A DNA stretch of 6,987 nucleotides. Source: Bryobacterales bacterium. GTDB taxonomy: Bacteria > Acidobacteriota > Terriglobia > Bryobacterales > Bryobacteraceae. A model generated the notes under the pieces. That model saw nothing but the letters and a program-made list of their open reading frames with translations, made no database searches and was not told the origin of the DNA. Every line of letters starts with the position of its first letter. Positions within the stretch are counted from its first letter, which is position 1. Below are positions 1 through 6,840 of the stretch, piece by piece. The DNA is taken from contig SHUN01000148.1 in the NCBI GenBank assembly GCA_009697495.1, positions 1 to 6,987 on the forward strand, written 5' to 3'. Made by a program: the position numbers and the translations under genes.

Positions 1-2
1 CC

Positions 3-149
3 TCTACCAAATTCTACAAATTTTGAGCGTCACGCTTTTCGAGAAAACCCCCATTTTACAGGCCTTGCAAGTGTCCGACTCCCGAAACGATTTACTCGAC
101 TCCCGTAAACAGTTGAATCTATGGGACTTCTAACCGGACAGCAGTGATC
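3..149 (-). mobile_element. End of an insertion sequence, left copy of a 147-bp inverted repeat
   Basis: This stretch is the exact reverse complement of 6841-6987. Identity stops abruptly at the inner GATC (146-149), beyond which the two flanks are unrelated, so the element end lies at or within a few bases of 149. Read outward-in, the terminus starts GATCACTGCTGTCCGGTTAG. From memory, CACTGCTGTCCGG-type termini occur on IS4-like elements, but I could not verify a family. No transposase codons are visible. Read on the minus strand, the outermost bases end in TAGAGG, which could be a ribosome-binding site for a transposase starting just outside the window. Both copies run off the window edge, as expected when an assembly breaks at a multicopy element. 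Confidence 0.75.
76..110. repeat. Subterminal direct repeats inside the insertion-sequence end
   Basis: CGACTCCCGAAAC (76-88) and CGACTCCCGTAAAC (97-110) are near-identical and start 21 bp apart, which is two helical turns. They lie about 40-75 bp in from the element tip. Such spacing is typical of paired protein-binding sites, so transposase binding is a reasonable inference, but nothing else in the sequence proves it. The same pair recurs inverted at 6880-6914. Confidence 0.5.
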
Positions 150-276
150 AGAAATAAACCCTGTAAGTGGACTCTTATCCAGCCGGATTGCCCATCGCAT
201 TACGGATTGGCATATGCGATTGCCTGCCGGATAACTCAAAATTGCAATTCCGGCCTAACGTATTGCAGGGAGTCAA
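150..276 (+). promoter_or_regulatory. Leader region of the truncated receptor gene, with ribosome-binding site
   Basis: This noncoding stretch lies between the insertion-sequence end and the ATG at 277. AGGGAG at 267-272, four bases before the ATG, is a good Shine-Dalgarno sequence and fixes that start. No convincing -35/-10 pair is seen. The insertion sequence lies about 130 bp upstream of the start codon, so the native promoter may be partly or wholly lost. Confidence 0.5.
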
Positions 277-437
277 ATGACGAGACAATACGGAATCGCA
301 TCCATCGTTGGTATTTGCGCGCCGTTGGCGGCACAGGTAACGACGGGCACTATTCTGGGCACAGTTCCGGACAACACGGGCGCGGTGCTGAATGGGGCGA
401 AGATTTTTCCATCACCGGCACATCCAAAGGTATCTCG
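277..437 (+). pseudogene. N-terminal fragment of a TonB-dependent receptor (carboxypeptidase-regulatory-like domain)
   Basis: This is the 5' end of an outer-membrane TonB-dependent receptor of the Oar-like acidobacterial type. The ATG has a good ribosome-binding site. A signal peptide follows (residues 1-20, hydrophobic IASIVGICAPLAA, cleavage near AAQ/V), then TTGTILGTVPDNTGAVLNG, the first strands of a CarboxypepD_reg-like domain. At the T5 run (404-408) the frame slips. The expected continuation, SITGTSKGIS, is found in another frame from 409, so one base is missing. Receptor similarity ends near 437, where minus-strand group II intron coding sequence begins. Only about 50 of an expected ~1,100 codons remain, so the gene is dead. 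It is a different paralogue from the receptor at 3973, whose N-terminus differs. Confidence 0.72.
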
Positions 438-621
438 CTCTCCCGCGGCAGGTCGACGGCCAGGTGATGTAGTAGTGTGGTGAATCGTTCCCCTTTGTTT
501 CCCCTCGCCCGTTGACGCTCACCGGCCACTTTGCCCATCCTGTGCTGGTGGCGTGCGGCTCTGACCCGTGTTCTCCCTGGTTGGCCCCCCTCGCCGCCGT
601 TCCTGCCAGTATTGCGGCCAT
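437..621 (-). pseudogene. Group II intron reverse transcriptase/maturase, N-terminal fragment with frameshifts
   Basis: The minus strand encodes the start of a group II intron-encoded protein, the reverse transcriptase/maturase that helps the intron RNA splice and copy itself into DNA. The clearest segment is GERFTTLLHHLAVDLPRES (about 437-493). It matches the family pattern RFTALLHHxxxDLLRESF that precedes the reverse transcriptase domain. Upstream, a second frame reads ENTGQSRTPPAQDGQSG, resembling the family's extreme N-terminus. The likely start is ATG at 619-621, preceded by GGAG (628-631) six bases away. Joining these pieces needs two frameshifts. Coding stops at about residue 60, where receptor sequence on the other strand begins, so all catalytic domains are missing. 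The assignment comes from remembered family patterns, not a search. Confidence 0.65.
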
Positions 622-900
622 TGCCTTCTCCGGCCGGACTGCCTGTACTGCAAACAGTCCCCCAAAGAGATTTCCCGTTGGGGGAGGTCTCCCGGTTCTC
701 GAACAGGCAGGTTTCTCTACGTGCGTGGATCGCGCGGCGGACTCGTTTGGTGTCCGTGTTCGTTTCGCCTTCCCTTTATGTCCACAAGGCCGGCATCCCG
801 GATTTGTTTTTCGAAGCTCGATACCCCGCCCAGCGATACCTCTGTTTAGGCTTCGACTGCCGCCTCACGACGACACCCGCAAAACTCGAGGCCTAGATGG
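622..900 (-). ncRNA. Probable group II intron ribozyme remnant (5' domains)
   Basis: This sits directly upstream of the maturase start on the minus strand, where the intron's RNA domains I to IV should be. It has no convincing protein-coding character but is rich in hairpins: an 8-bp perfect stem TCCCCCAA/TTGGGGGA (658-665 with 678-685) and an overlapping 6-bp stem GGACTG/CAGTCC (636-641 with 655-660). On the minus strand, phrases such as GAACCGGGAGACCT (around 687-700) look like those seen before the maturase gene in bacterial group II introns. I could not find the GTGYG-type 5' splice boundary, so the upper limit of about 900 is approximate. Domains V and VI would follow the maturase gene and are absent, so splicing is not possible. 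Confidence 0.42.
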
Positions 901-968
901 CTTGCTATTCCTTTCTTGTAGGACGCTTTCATTCCCTACTACAGGCCGGTTTATCCCGGCGCATGGGC

Positions 969-1034
969 CGCCCACTCGACGAGTTGAAAAACCAGTGGGG
1001 ATGGGCCGGATTCACGACGCAGGACCGCCAGCGA
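969..1034 (+). pseudogene. Short remnant of a DDE transposase
   Basis: One frame reads LDELKNQWGWAGFTTQD followed by RQR. This closely follows the DELKNQWGxGGFTTQDxxR motif of a family of DDE transposases, located near the last acidic residue of the catalytic triad (the E of DEL/ENxFDE). The usual following segment, an ARxVALxYNWW-like motif, is absent in all frames, and no matching catalytic domain is seen upstream. Only about 20 codons survive. It is unrelated to the 147-bp repeat as far as can be judged. The stretch 901-968, between it and the intron remnant, holds nothing I recognise. Confidence 0.6.
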
Positions 1035-1104
1035 TTGGCTGGGTCACCATATGATCGAAGCCCGCATTGGCGATACCGTGAGCCGGACACTCCGTGTGCA
1101 AGAC

Positions 1105-1142
1105 AGCCGCGTGACCGGCGCTGTCAAGCCCGCTGCGCGGCT
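1105..1142 (-). terminator. Possible hairpin downstream of the TPR gene
   Basis: AGCCGCG (1105-1111) pairs perfectly with CGCGGCT (1136-1142), with a 24-nt loop that has some inner GGC/GCC pairing. It begins five bases after the TPR gene's stop codon on the minus strand. There is no U-tract, so it is at best a weak or factor-dependent terminator or an mRNA-end stabiliser. The rest of 1035-1146 shows no gene. Confidence 0.25.
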
Positions 1143-1146
1143 ATGC

Positions 1147-2154
1147 TCAATTCCCCGGAAACGGCCTTGCCTGCGGGGCTTCCAGCACCGTCGGATTCTC
1201 CCGCCGCAGCCGCTGCGATGTCTCCTTCGCATCGCGCGCCCGGTCTTCGTCGCCCATGCGGAAATACATTTGCGACAACATCACCCACGGCTGCGCGTTC
1301 TTGGGATCCAACTGTGCCGCCTCCTCCAATTCCTTCACCGCCGCCGGCAATTGATCCAGATTACTGAGCGCCCGCGCCAGCGCCACCCGCGCCGGCGAAT
1401 ACTCCGGCCGGATCGCAATCGCCTGCCGCAATGGTCCCAGCGCCGCCTCCCATTTCATCTGCTTCACCAGCAAATCGCCATAGAAAAAGAACGGCTCCTC
1501 ATACTTGGCATCCAACGCCATCGCCTTGCGTAGATACCGCATCGCCGGTTCCGTGTTCCCGCGCTTCTGCAAATAATACCCATGCTCAAACTGCGCCCGC
1601 GCCGATTGCGGAAACTTCGCCGCCGCTTCCGCCGCCAATTCCGCCGCCGGCGTCTGGCTCCCCGCGTCCTGATACGCCTTGATCGCCAGGAAGTATAGGT
1701 TCTGTTCCAATGGCGCCACTCGCAATGCCGCCCGCGCCATCGCCGCCGCCTCATGGAAATATCGCCCCCGCCCATATTCCACGCTCAGCACCTGCATCAA
1801 TTTCACGTTCTTGGGCTGATAGACAAGCGCCGCCTTCCACGCGCGAATCGCCTCCTCCCGCCGCTCCAACTGCTGGAAATTCGATCCCCGCATCAAATGG
1901 ACCTGATAGCCAGGCTCGATCGCCGCCGCGCGTTCCAACAACGGCGCAGCCTCAATCTGCCGTTTCCCCCGGTGCAGCATTACCCCCAAATTGAACAGCG
2001 ACGCAAAATGTTTCGGTTCCTTTTCAATCGCCTGCCGCCACAGTCCGGCCGCCGCTTCCGTGTCGCCCCGTTGCGCCGCCGCCAGCGCCTGCTCCGACAA
2101 TGCCTCCGCCGGCGATTGCAACAACATCACCGCCACCACCAGGACTCCCGTCAT
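1147..2154 (-). CDS. Secreted tetratricopeptide-repeat protein
   Basis: A 335-residue protein built almost wholly of tetratricopeptide repeats, helical-hairpin scaffolds for protein-protein contact. Residues 1-18 (MTGVLVVAVMLLQSPAEA) look like a signal peptide, suggesting export. From residue ~19 to ~319 there are about nine TPR units in strict 34-residue register: the helix-capping proline recurs near 47, 81, 114, 148, 182, 250 and 284, with an Asp-Ala variant near 215. The tail (320-335) is short and proline-rich. The start is chosen because its ATG overlaps the upstream gene's TGA as ATGA, implying translational coupling. A frame extending to 2235 would sit inside the upstream gene. GAAGGAAGG lies about 12 bases upstream. 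It has no catalytic domain, and its partner is probably the upstream propeller protein or an outer-membrane complex (inference). Confidence 0.88.
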   Translation of the reverse strand: MTGVLVVAVMLLQSPAEALSEQALAAAQRGDTEAAAGLWRQAIEKEPKHFASLFNLGVMLHRGKRQIEAAPLLERAAAIEPGYQVHLMRGSNFQQLERREEAIRAWKAALVYQPKNVKLMQVLSVEYGRGRYFHEAAAMARAALRVAPLEQNLYFLAIKAYQDAGSQTPAAELAAEAAAKFPQSARAQFEHGYYLQKRGNTEPAMRYLRKAMALDAKYEEPFFFYGDLLVKQMKWEAALGPLRQAIAIRPEYSPARVALARALSNLDQLPAAVKELEEAAQLDPKNAQPWVMLSQMYFRMGDEDRARDAKETSQRLRRENPTVLEAPQARPFPGN

Positions 2155-3872
2155 GGCCGTCCGCCGCCTTCCTTCAACTGCAATGTCGCGCCCGCCGCGC
2201 CTCCCGCAAACGTCTCCCATTCGCCCGACGGCCACCGCACCCGCACCCGGTCGGCCTGCGTCGCCGTTCCCAATCCAAAGTGCAATCGCCGTTCGCTCTG
2301 CGACAGAAAACTCGATTGGCTCAGCACCGGCAGCGTCTGCTTAGCTCCGCCGGCCTCTATCGTTACCACCGCTCCGATCGCCGAACGGTTCGACCGCACT
2401 CCTTCCAAAACCACCTTGATCCAACGCGATTTTCCGGCCAGCGTATTCCGCAGCAAAGACGGCGGCTCCCCCATGTTCATCACCGCCACATCGATGTCCC
2501 CATCGTTGTCGAAATCGCCGAATGCCGCCCCTCGGCTGGAATGCCGCGCGGCAATACCCGGCCCCGCCATCGCGCTGACGTCCTCAAACCGCCCATCGCC
2601 CAAATTCCGGTAGACCGCTCGCGGCTGCCGGTACGATTCCGCACCGCTCAACTCCGGATACACATGCCCATTCACTTGAAAAATATCCTGCCATCCGTCG
2701 TTGTCCAAATCCACCAGCGCCACGCCCCAGCCAACGAACTGCGGATTGATCGCCATCCCGGCCACCAGAACCGAATCCTCAAAAATCCCGCCGCCGGTAT
2801 TGCGATACAAATTCGGATGATCCCCAGCGAAATTAGTCTTCACCAGGTCCAGCAGCCCGTCCCGGTTGTAGTCGCCCACACCAATTCCCATACCGCCCTG
2901 CTCAAATCCGTGCTCGTTAAACGCCACGCCCGTCTCCGTCCCAATCTCCCGGAACGTCCCGTTCCTCTCATTGCGGAAAAGAACGCTCGGCGTCGAATCG
3001 CTGGCAAAATAAATATCGGTCCAGCCGTCTCCGTTCAGGTCCGCGGCCACCGGAGTAAACGCATAAAAATCACGCGCCGAGGAAATTCCCGAAGCCTTCG
3101 TCACGTCTTCAAATGTGCCGTCACTGCGTTGATGAAACAGCGTCGCGCTTCCAAACGGTAGTCCGCGCGGACCGCAAAACACCGGCATCCCTTTCCATTC
3201 GCAGTTCGATGCTTTGCCCGGCGGCGGCGTCTTGGCCGGATCGAACTGCTGGTAGCTCGTCACGAATAGATCCAGCCGCCCGTCCCGGTCATAGTCCAGA
3301 AACGTGCAACCCGAACTCCACTCCTTCTCCGGCCCGGCCACACCAGCCTTCGCGCCCACTTCCGTAAATCCGCCTTTCCCGTTGTTCATATACAACTGGT
3401 TCGGCCCCCAATAGGTGACGAATAGATCATCGTAGCCATCGTTGTCCACATCTCCCGTACACACCCCATTCCCCCAGCCGCTCTTGCCAACTCCGGCGCT
3501 TTCCGTCACGTCCGTAAATGTCCCTTTTCCCGTGTTCCGGTAGAGCCTGCTTGTTGGCGGCTTGGCGCCGCCGAATCCTTCCAGCTTGGACCCATTCACC
3601 ACAAATAAATCCAGCCATCCGTCCCGGTCATAGTCAATCGCCGCCAGCCCCGTCCCATTGGCTTCAATGATGTATTTCTTCGTCGCCGGATTCCCCACCG
3701 TTACCGGCGCGGTAAGCCCCGCCTTCGCCGCGACGTCTTCAAAAGTTGCCAGGAAGGGGCGCCCGGAAGGCGCCTGCCGCGCCGCCGCCGTCGCATTCCT
3801 CGTCGCCACTCCTTGGGCCTGCGCCATCGCCGCCGCCAAAAAATAAATCCAAAGTCGTGGCACGGTCGCCAT
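2151..3872 (-). CDS. CRTAC1-family FG-GAP/VCBS repeat protein with C-terminal UnbV/ASPIC domain
   Basis: A 573-residue secreted protein. Residues 1-20 form a signal peptide (LWIYFLAAAMAQA/QG). Seven calcium-binding DxDxDGxxD loops mark FG-GAP/VCBS blades at about residues 80, 141, 193, 278, 334, 388 and 453 (for example DYDRDGWLD, DLNGDGWTD, DFDNDGDID), consistent with a seven-bladed beta-propeller. A conserved FCGPRGLPFG segment (232-241), with Cys224 and Cys233, is typical of CRTAC1-type proteins and may hold a disulfide. Residues ~494-556 match the UnbV/ASPIC domain (SNRSAIGAVVTIEAGG; RVRWPSGEWETF). Length and domain order are normal, so it looks intact. The ATG at 3870-3872 has GGAAGG five bases upstream. 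It is the first gene of an operon with the TPR gene. The molecular function of bacterial members is not established; adhesion, surface binding or complex assembly are possibilities. Confidence 0.93.
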   Translation of the reverse strand: MATVPRLWIYFLAAAMAQAQGVATRNATAAARQAPSGRPFLATFEDVAAKAGLTAPVTVGNPATKKYIIEANGTGLAAIDYDRDGWLDLFVVNGSKLEGFGGAKPPTSRLYRNTGKGTFTDVTESAGVGKSGWGNGVCTGDVDNDGYDDLFVTYWGPNQLYMNNGKGGFTEVGAKAGVAGPEKEWSSGCTFLDYDRDGRLDLFVTSYQQFDPAKTPPPGKASNCEWKGMPVFCGPRGLPFGSATLFHQRSDGTFEDVTKASGISSARDFYAFTPVAADLNGDGWTDIYFASDSTPSVLFRNERNGTFREIGTETGVAFNEHGFEQGGMGIGVGDYNRDGLLDLVKTNFAGDHPNLYRNTGGGIFEDSVLVAGMAINPQFVGWGVALVDLDNDGWQDIFQVNGHVYPELSGAESYRQPRAVYRNLGDGRFEDVSAMAGPGIAARHSSRGAAFGDFDNDGDIDVAVMNMGEPPSLLRNTLAGKSRWIKVVLEGVRSNRSAIGAVVTIEAGGAKQTLPVLSQSSFLSQSERRLHFGLGTATQADRVRVRWPSGEWETFAGGAAGATLQLKEGGGRP

Positions 3873-3972
3873 TATTGCCTTCCGCGCCTACCGCTGTCAA
3901 TAAATCGGGATAGTCCATATATACTAGTTACGCTGGGATCCGCCCCAGGACGATTCTTCAGGAGAATTTGCA
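3873..3972. promoter_or_regulatory. Divergent intergenic promoter region
   Basis: This 100-bp gap separates the minus-strand propeller/TPR operon from the plus-strand receptor. An AT-rich island at 3917-3930 (ATATATACTAGTTA) in otherwise GC-rich DNA is the likely melting region for both directions. The propeller gene's ribosome-binding site is at 3878-3883 (GGAAGG on the minus strand) and the receptor's is AGGAG at 3960-3964. The arrangement suggests shared control of the two transcription units, though no clear operator is visible. Confidence 0.5.
3920..3925 (+). promoter_or_regulatory. Candidate -10 box of the receptor gene
   Basis: TATACT is one base from the sigma-70 consensus TATAAT and lies 47 bp before the TTG start. 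The -35 region 17 bp upstream (TCAATA, 3897-3902) is poor, so the promoter would be weak or activator-dependent. The overlapping TATATAT could serve the opposite strand. Confidence 0.4.
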
Positions 3973-6840
3973 TTGCGTCACCCCTTCCGTTCGTTGCTAC
4001 TTCCCCTTGCCATCGCATTTAGCGCTGCCACGGCCTACCCGTAAACCGCCGCCACCCTGGTCGGTGATATCTATGATCCTTCCGGGACCGTCATTCCCCA
4101 CGCCTCCATCACCGTCACCAGTGCCGGTACCGGCTTCGCCCGTACTGTCCAGACGAACGCCACGGGACAGTACCGCATCACCCCGCTCAACCCGGGAACT
4201 TATTCTCTCCAGGTAAAGGCCGAAGGTTTCAAGTCCCAGCTCCGCAGTGGCATCGATCTCCAGGTCAGCGCTGTCCTCGAAGTCGATTTTACCCTCGCCC
4301 TCGGCTCCGTGACTGAAACGGTCGAAGTGACCGGCGCGGCTACCCTCTTGCAAACGGAAGAATCCTCCGTCGGCAACGTTGTCGCGGCAAAGGAGTTGGA
4401 ACGTCTCCCTGTCAATGGACGGAACTACACCCGCCTCATCCTCCTCATGCCTGGCACCAGTTCCGTAACCCGCAGCCAGTCACTGGGCACAGCCCAGTCG
4501 GGCACGTCCCTGTTCTCGGTCAACGGCGGTCGCCCGCAGGACAACAACTACACTCTTGATGGCTTCGATTCCAATATGCAAATGATGAACTCCCCGGGCA
4601 TCTCACCGCCCATGGATGCGCTGCAGGAGTTCAAGATCGCAACCAATACCGGCTCCGAGTTCGGCCGCTCCATGGGCGCCAACATCTCCATGGTTATCAA
4701 GTCCGGCACCAACCAGCTCCACGGCACGGCTTACGAATATCTCCGCAACAAAGCCTTCGACGCCAATGAGTTCTTCGCCAACCGCAACGGCCTTCCGAAA
4801 GTGCCCTTCACGCAGAACCAATATGGCGTCGCCGTCGGTGGTCCCATTCCGAAACTCAGCAACAAGATGTTCTGGTTCGCCAGTTGGGAAGGCTTCCGCC
4901 GCCGCCGCGCTTCCACGCAGATCGGCAACGTCCCTCCCGCCGACTTTCGTACTGGGGACTTCTCCGCGCTACTCTCCGGCGCCAGCCCCACCATCGTTCG
5001 GAATCCCTTCAATAACAACCAGCCCTATCCGGGAAATGTGATTCCCAGAGCGCAGATCAACCCCGCTATCCCGACGGCCCTGGAACTGACCACGCCGTTG
5101 CCGAATCGTCCGGGTCTGGTACAGAACTGCATCGCCAGCGGCTCCCAGGCGAATAACCGCGACGGCCTCCACTGGCGCTACGACTACAACATGAGCGAGA
5201 AGAATACGTTCTTCTTCCGTTTCAGCTACCAGAACGCCGACTTGCTGAGCCCGGCACTCCAGCCCAATTTTATAAGCAATAGCGAGTTTGACGTGACGAA
5301 CTTCGGCGGCGCCTGGACCCACATTTTCAACCCCACCACCTCGCTGGAACTCGGCTTCGGGTCCAACCAGCCGCACAATCCCGGCATTACGGCAAAAGGC
5401 ACCCTGACCCGTGCCGATTTCCTCCAGAAAACCGGCATGCAAATGTATCAGAAGGAAGTTTTCGGCGACCCCCTCGTCAACATCGGCTTTGGCGCCTACG
5501 GCACCCCCGGCGCGGGCGGCGGTGTCCAGGGCGACAACGTCTGGCAAGGTCGCGGCAACCTCTCCAAGATCATGGGCAAGCACTCCATCAAAATCGGCGG
5601 CCAATACCATCGCCGCCAGTTCTACACCAACACCTCCAACCCCATGAACGGCGACGCTACCTTCCTCGGCGGCGTCACCGGCTTCCCCATGGCCGACGCT
5701 CTCCTCGGCTACCCCGGCGAAGTCCGTCGCGGCTCAGGCAACACGCTCACCGACGGCATTGGCCATTTCCTGATCGGCCACATCCAGGATGACTGGCGTG
5801 TTTCCAGCAAGCTCACCATTAACATGGGCTTGATGTACCAGTTCGGCAGCCGTCCCTACGACAGCACCGATCGCCTGGGCAATCTCGTCGTCATGCGCGA
5901 CGCCAAGACCGGCGTCTACTCCGGCCGCCTCCTCTGGGCCACTACCAACCCGCAGCCGAATCCCGATACCGGAGAACTCAATTCGCCCGCCCGGACCGAC
6001 GGCGCCGGTCGCGCGCTCGTCCGCAGCGACAAAAACGACTGGGCACCCCGCCTGGGCCTCGCCTACAAGCTGAATGACAAGACTGTCATCCGCGCCGGCG
6101 CTGGCATGTTCTACAACTCCACCTTCGTGCAGGAACTCCAGGATCTTCGGAAGTTCTGGCCATACACCGTCCAGCAGGTCTTCAGCCCCAACCGCGGCGG
6201 CATCCTCGATCAATCCATCACCGCACCCGGCCCGGCCTTCTCCAACACTTCCGCCATCGGCGGCTGGCCCCAGAATCCGGACAACCGCTCGCCTTACTCC
6301 AGCCAATGGAACTTCTTCATCCAACGTCAGATCCAGGACGACCTGACTTTCGATGTCGGCTACGTCGGCTCCGCGAGTAAGAAGCAGATCGGCTACTCCC
6401 CGTTCAACAATGCGCTCACGCCCGGCCCCGGTCCCATCCAGCCCCGCCGTTTGCTGCCAAATTTTGGCGATCTCGACGGCGGCTCGAACCAGTTCTCCGG
6501 TAGCTACAACGCCCTCCAGGTGACTCTCAAAAAGCGCTTCTCCCGCGGCCTCCAGTTCAACCTGAACTACTCCTATCAGAAATCGCTCGACAACCAGTCT
6601 TCGCTGGCCGAGAGCAACAAGACGCAGGATCCCTTCAACCGCCGCTCCGATTGGAGCCGGTCAAGCTGGGATATCAACCATGTCTTCGTCTTCTCCTACG
6701 TTTATGAACTGCCGATGGGCCGTGGCCGTCAGTTTGGCGGCGGGATGAACAGGTTTGCCGATGCTCTTGTCGGCGGTTGGTCCCTCGAAGGAATCGCCCG
6801 TCTCGAAAGCGGCCCCCCCTTCATGGTCTTTACTAGTAAA
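3973..6840 (+). pseudogene. TonB-dependent receptor (Oar-like), nonsense-mutated and 3'-truncated
   Basis: This encodes an outer-membrane beta-barrel receptor that imports large substrates with TonB energy. The inferred start is TTG at 3973, eight bases after AGGAG, followed by a signal peptide (FRSLLLPLAIAFSAATAYP). Codon 24 is TAA (4042-4044), exactly where family members usually have the Gln after the cleavage site, so CAA to TAA is the simplest explanation. The frame is then open: CarboxypepD_reg-like domain (~25-110; LVGDIYDPSG, PGTYSLQVKAEGF), plug domain (~130-250; LPVNGRNYTRLI, SVNGGRPQDNNYTLDG), then barrel strands to codon 956 (LQFNLNYSYQKSLDN, FVFSYVYELPMGRG). At 6841 the insertion sequence replaces what I estimate as the last 150-200 residues, including the C-terminal strand needed for insertion. 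The frame continues 39 codons into the repeat to TGA at 6958-6960. An internal GTG at 4309 would lack a signal peptide and has no ribosome-binding site. Confidence 0.88.
6829..6840. repeat. 12-bp palindrome abutting the insertion-sequence end
   Basis: TTTACTAGTAAA is a perfect palindrome that ends at the last host base before the repeat. It may be a feature of the target site or chance. A similar TACTAGTTA occurs at 3922-3930. No matching palindrome flanks the left copy at 150. Confidence 0.4.

Noticed and set aside
80..461. The seven DxDxDGxxD motifs of the propeller protein (protein residues 80-461) as EF-hand or dockerin repeats
   Set aside because: Spacing, blade-like context (LYRNxGxGTFxDVT) and the UnbV domain fit FG-GAP/VCBS propellers, not paired EF-hands or dockerins.
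512..1054. Long plus-strand open frames, one with a cysteine cluster (CQYCGHC...CLYC)
   Set aside because: They lie antisense to the intron maturase and structured RNA, have no ribosome-binding site, and do not resemble a zinc-ribbon family beyond the cysteines.
1753..3161. Long plus-strand frames rich in Pro, Arg, Ser and His
   Set aside because: They are antisense shadows of the GC-rich TPR and propeller genes; composition is typical of reverse-frame translation and no domain is recognisable.
3872..3900. TTGACA (minus strand, 3895-3900) as a -35 box for the propeller gene
   Set aside because: At 17-bp spacing the -10 would be CAATAA overlapping the start codon, which conflicts with the good ribosome-binding site at 3878-3883.
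4969..6324. Minus-strand frames of 196-213 codons within the receptor
   Set aside because: They are antisense to a well-supported receptor coding sequence, with low-complexity Ala/Gly/Val content and no family resemblance.
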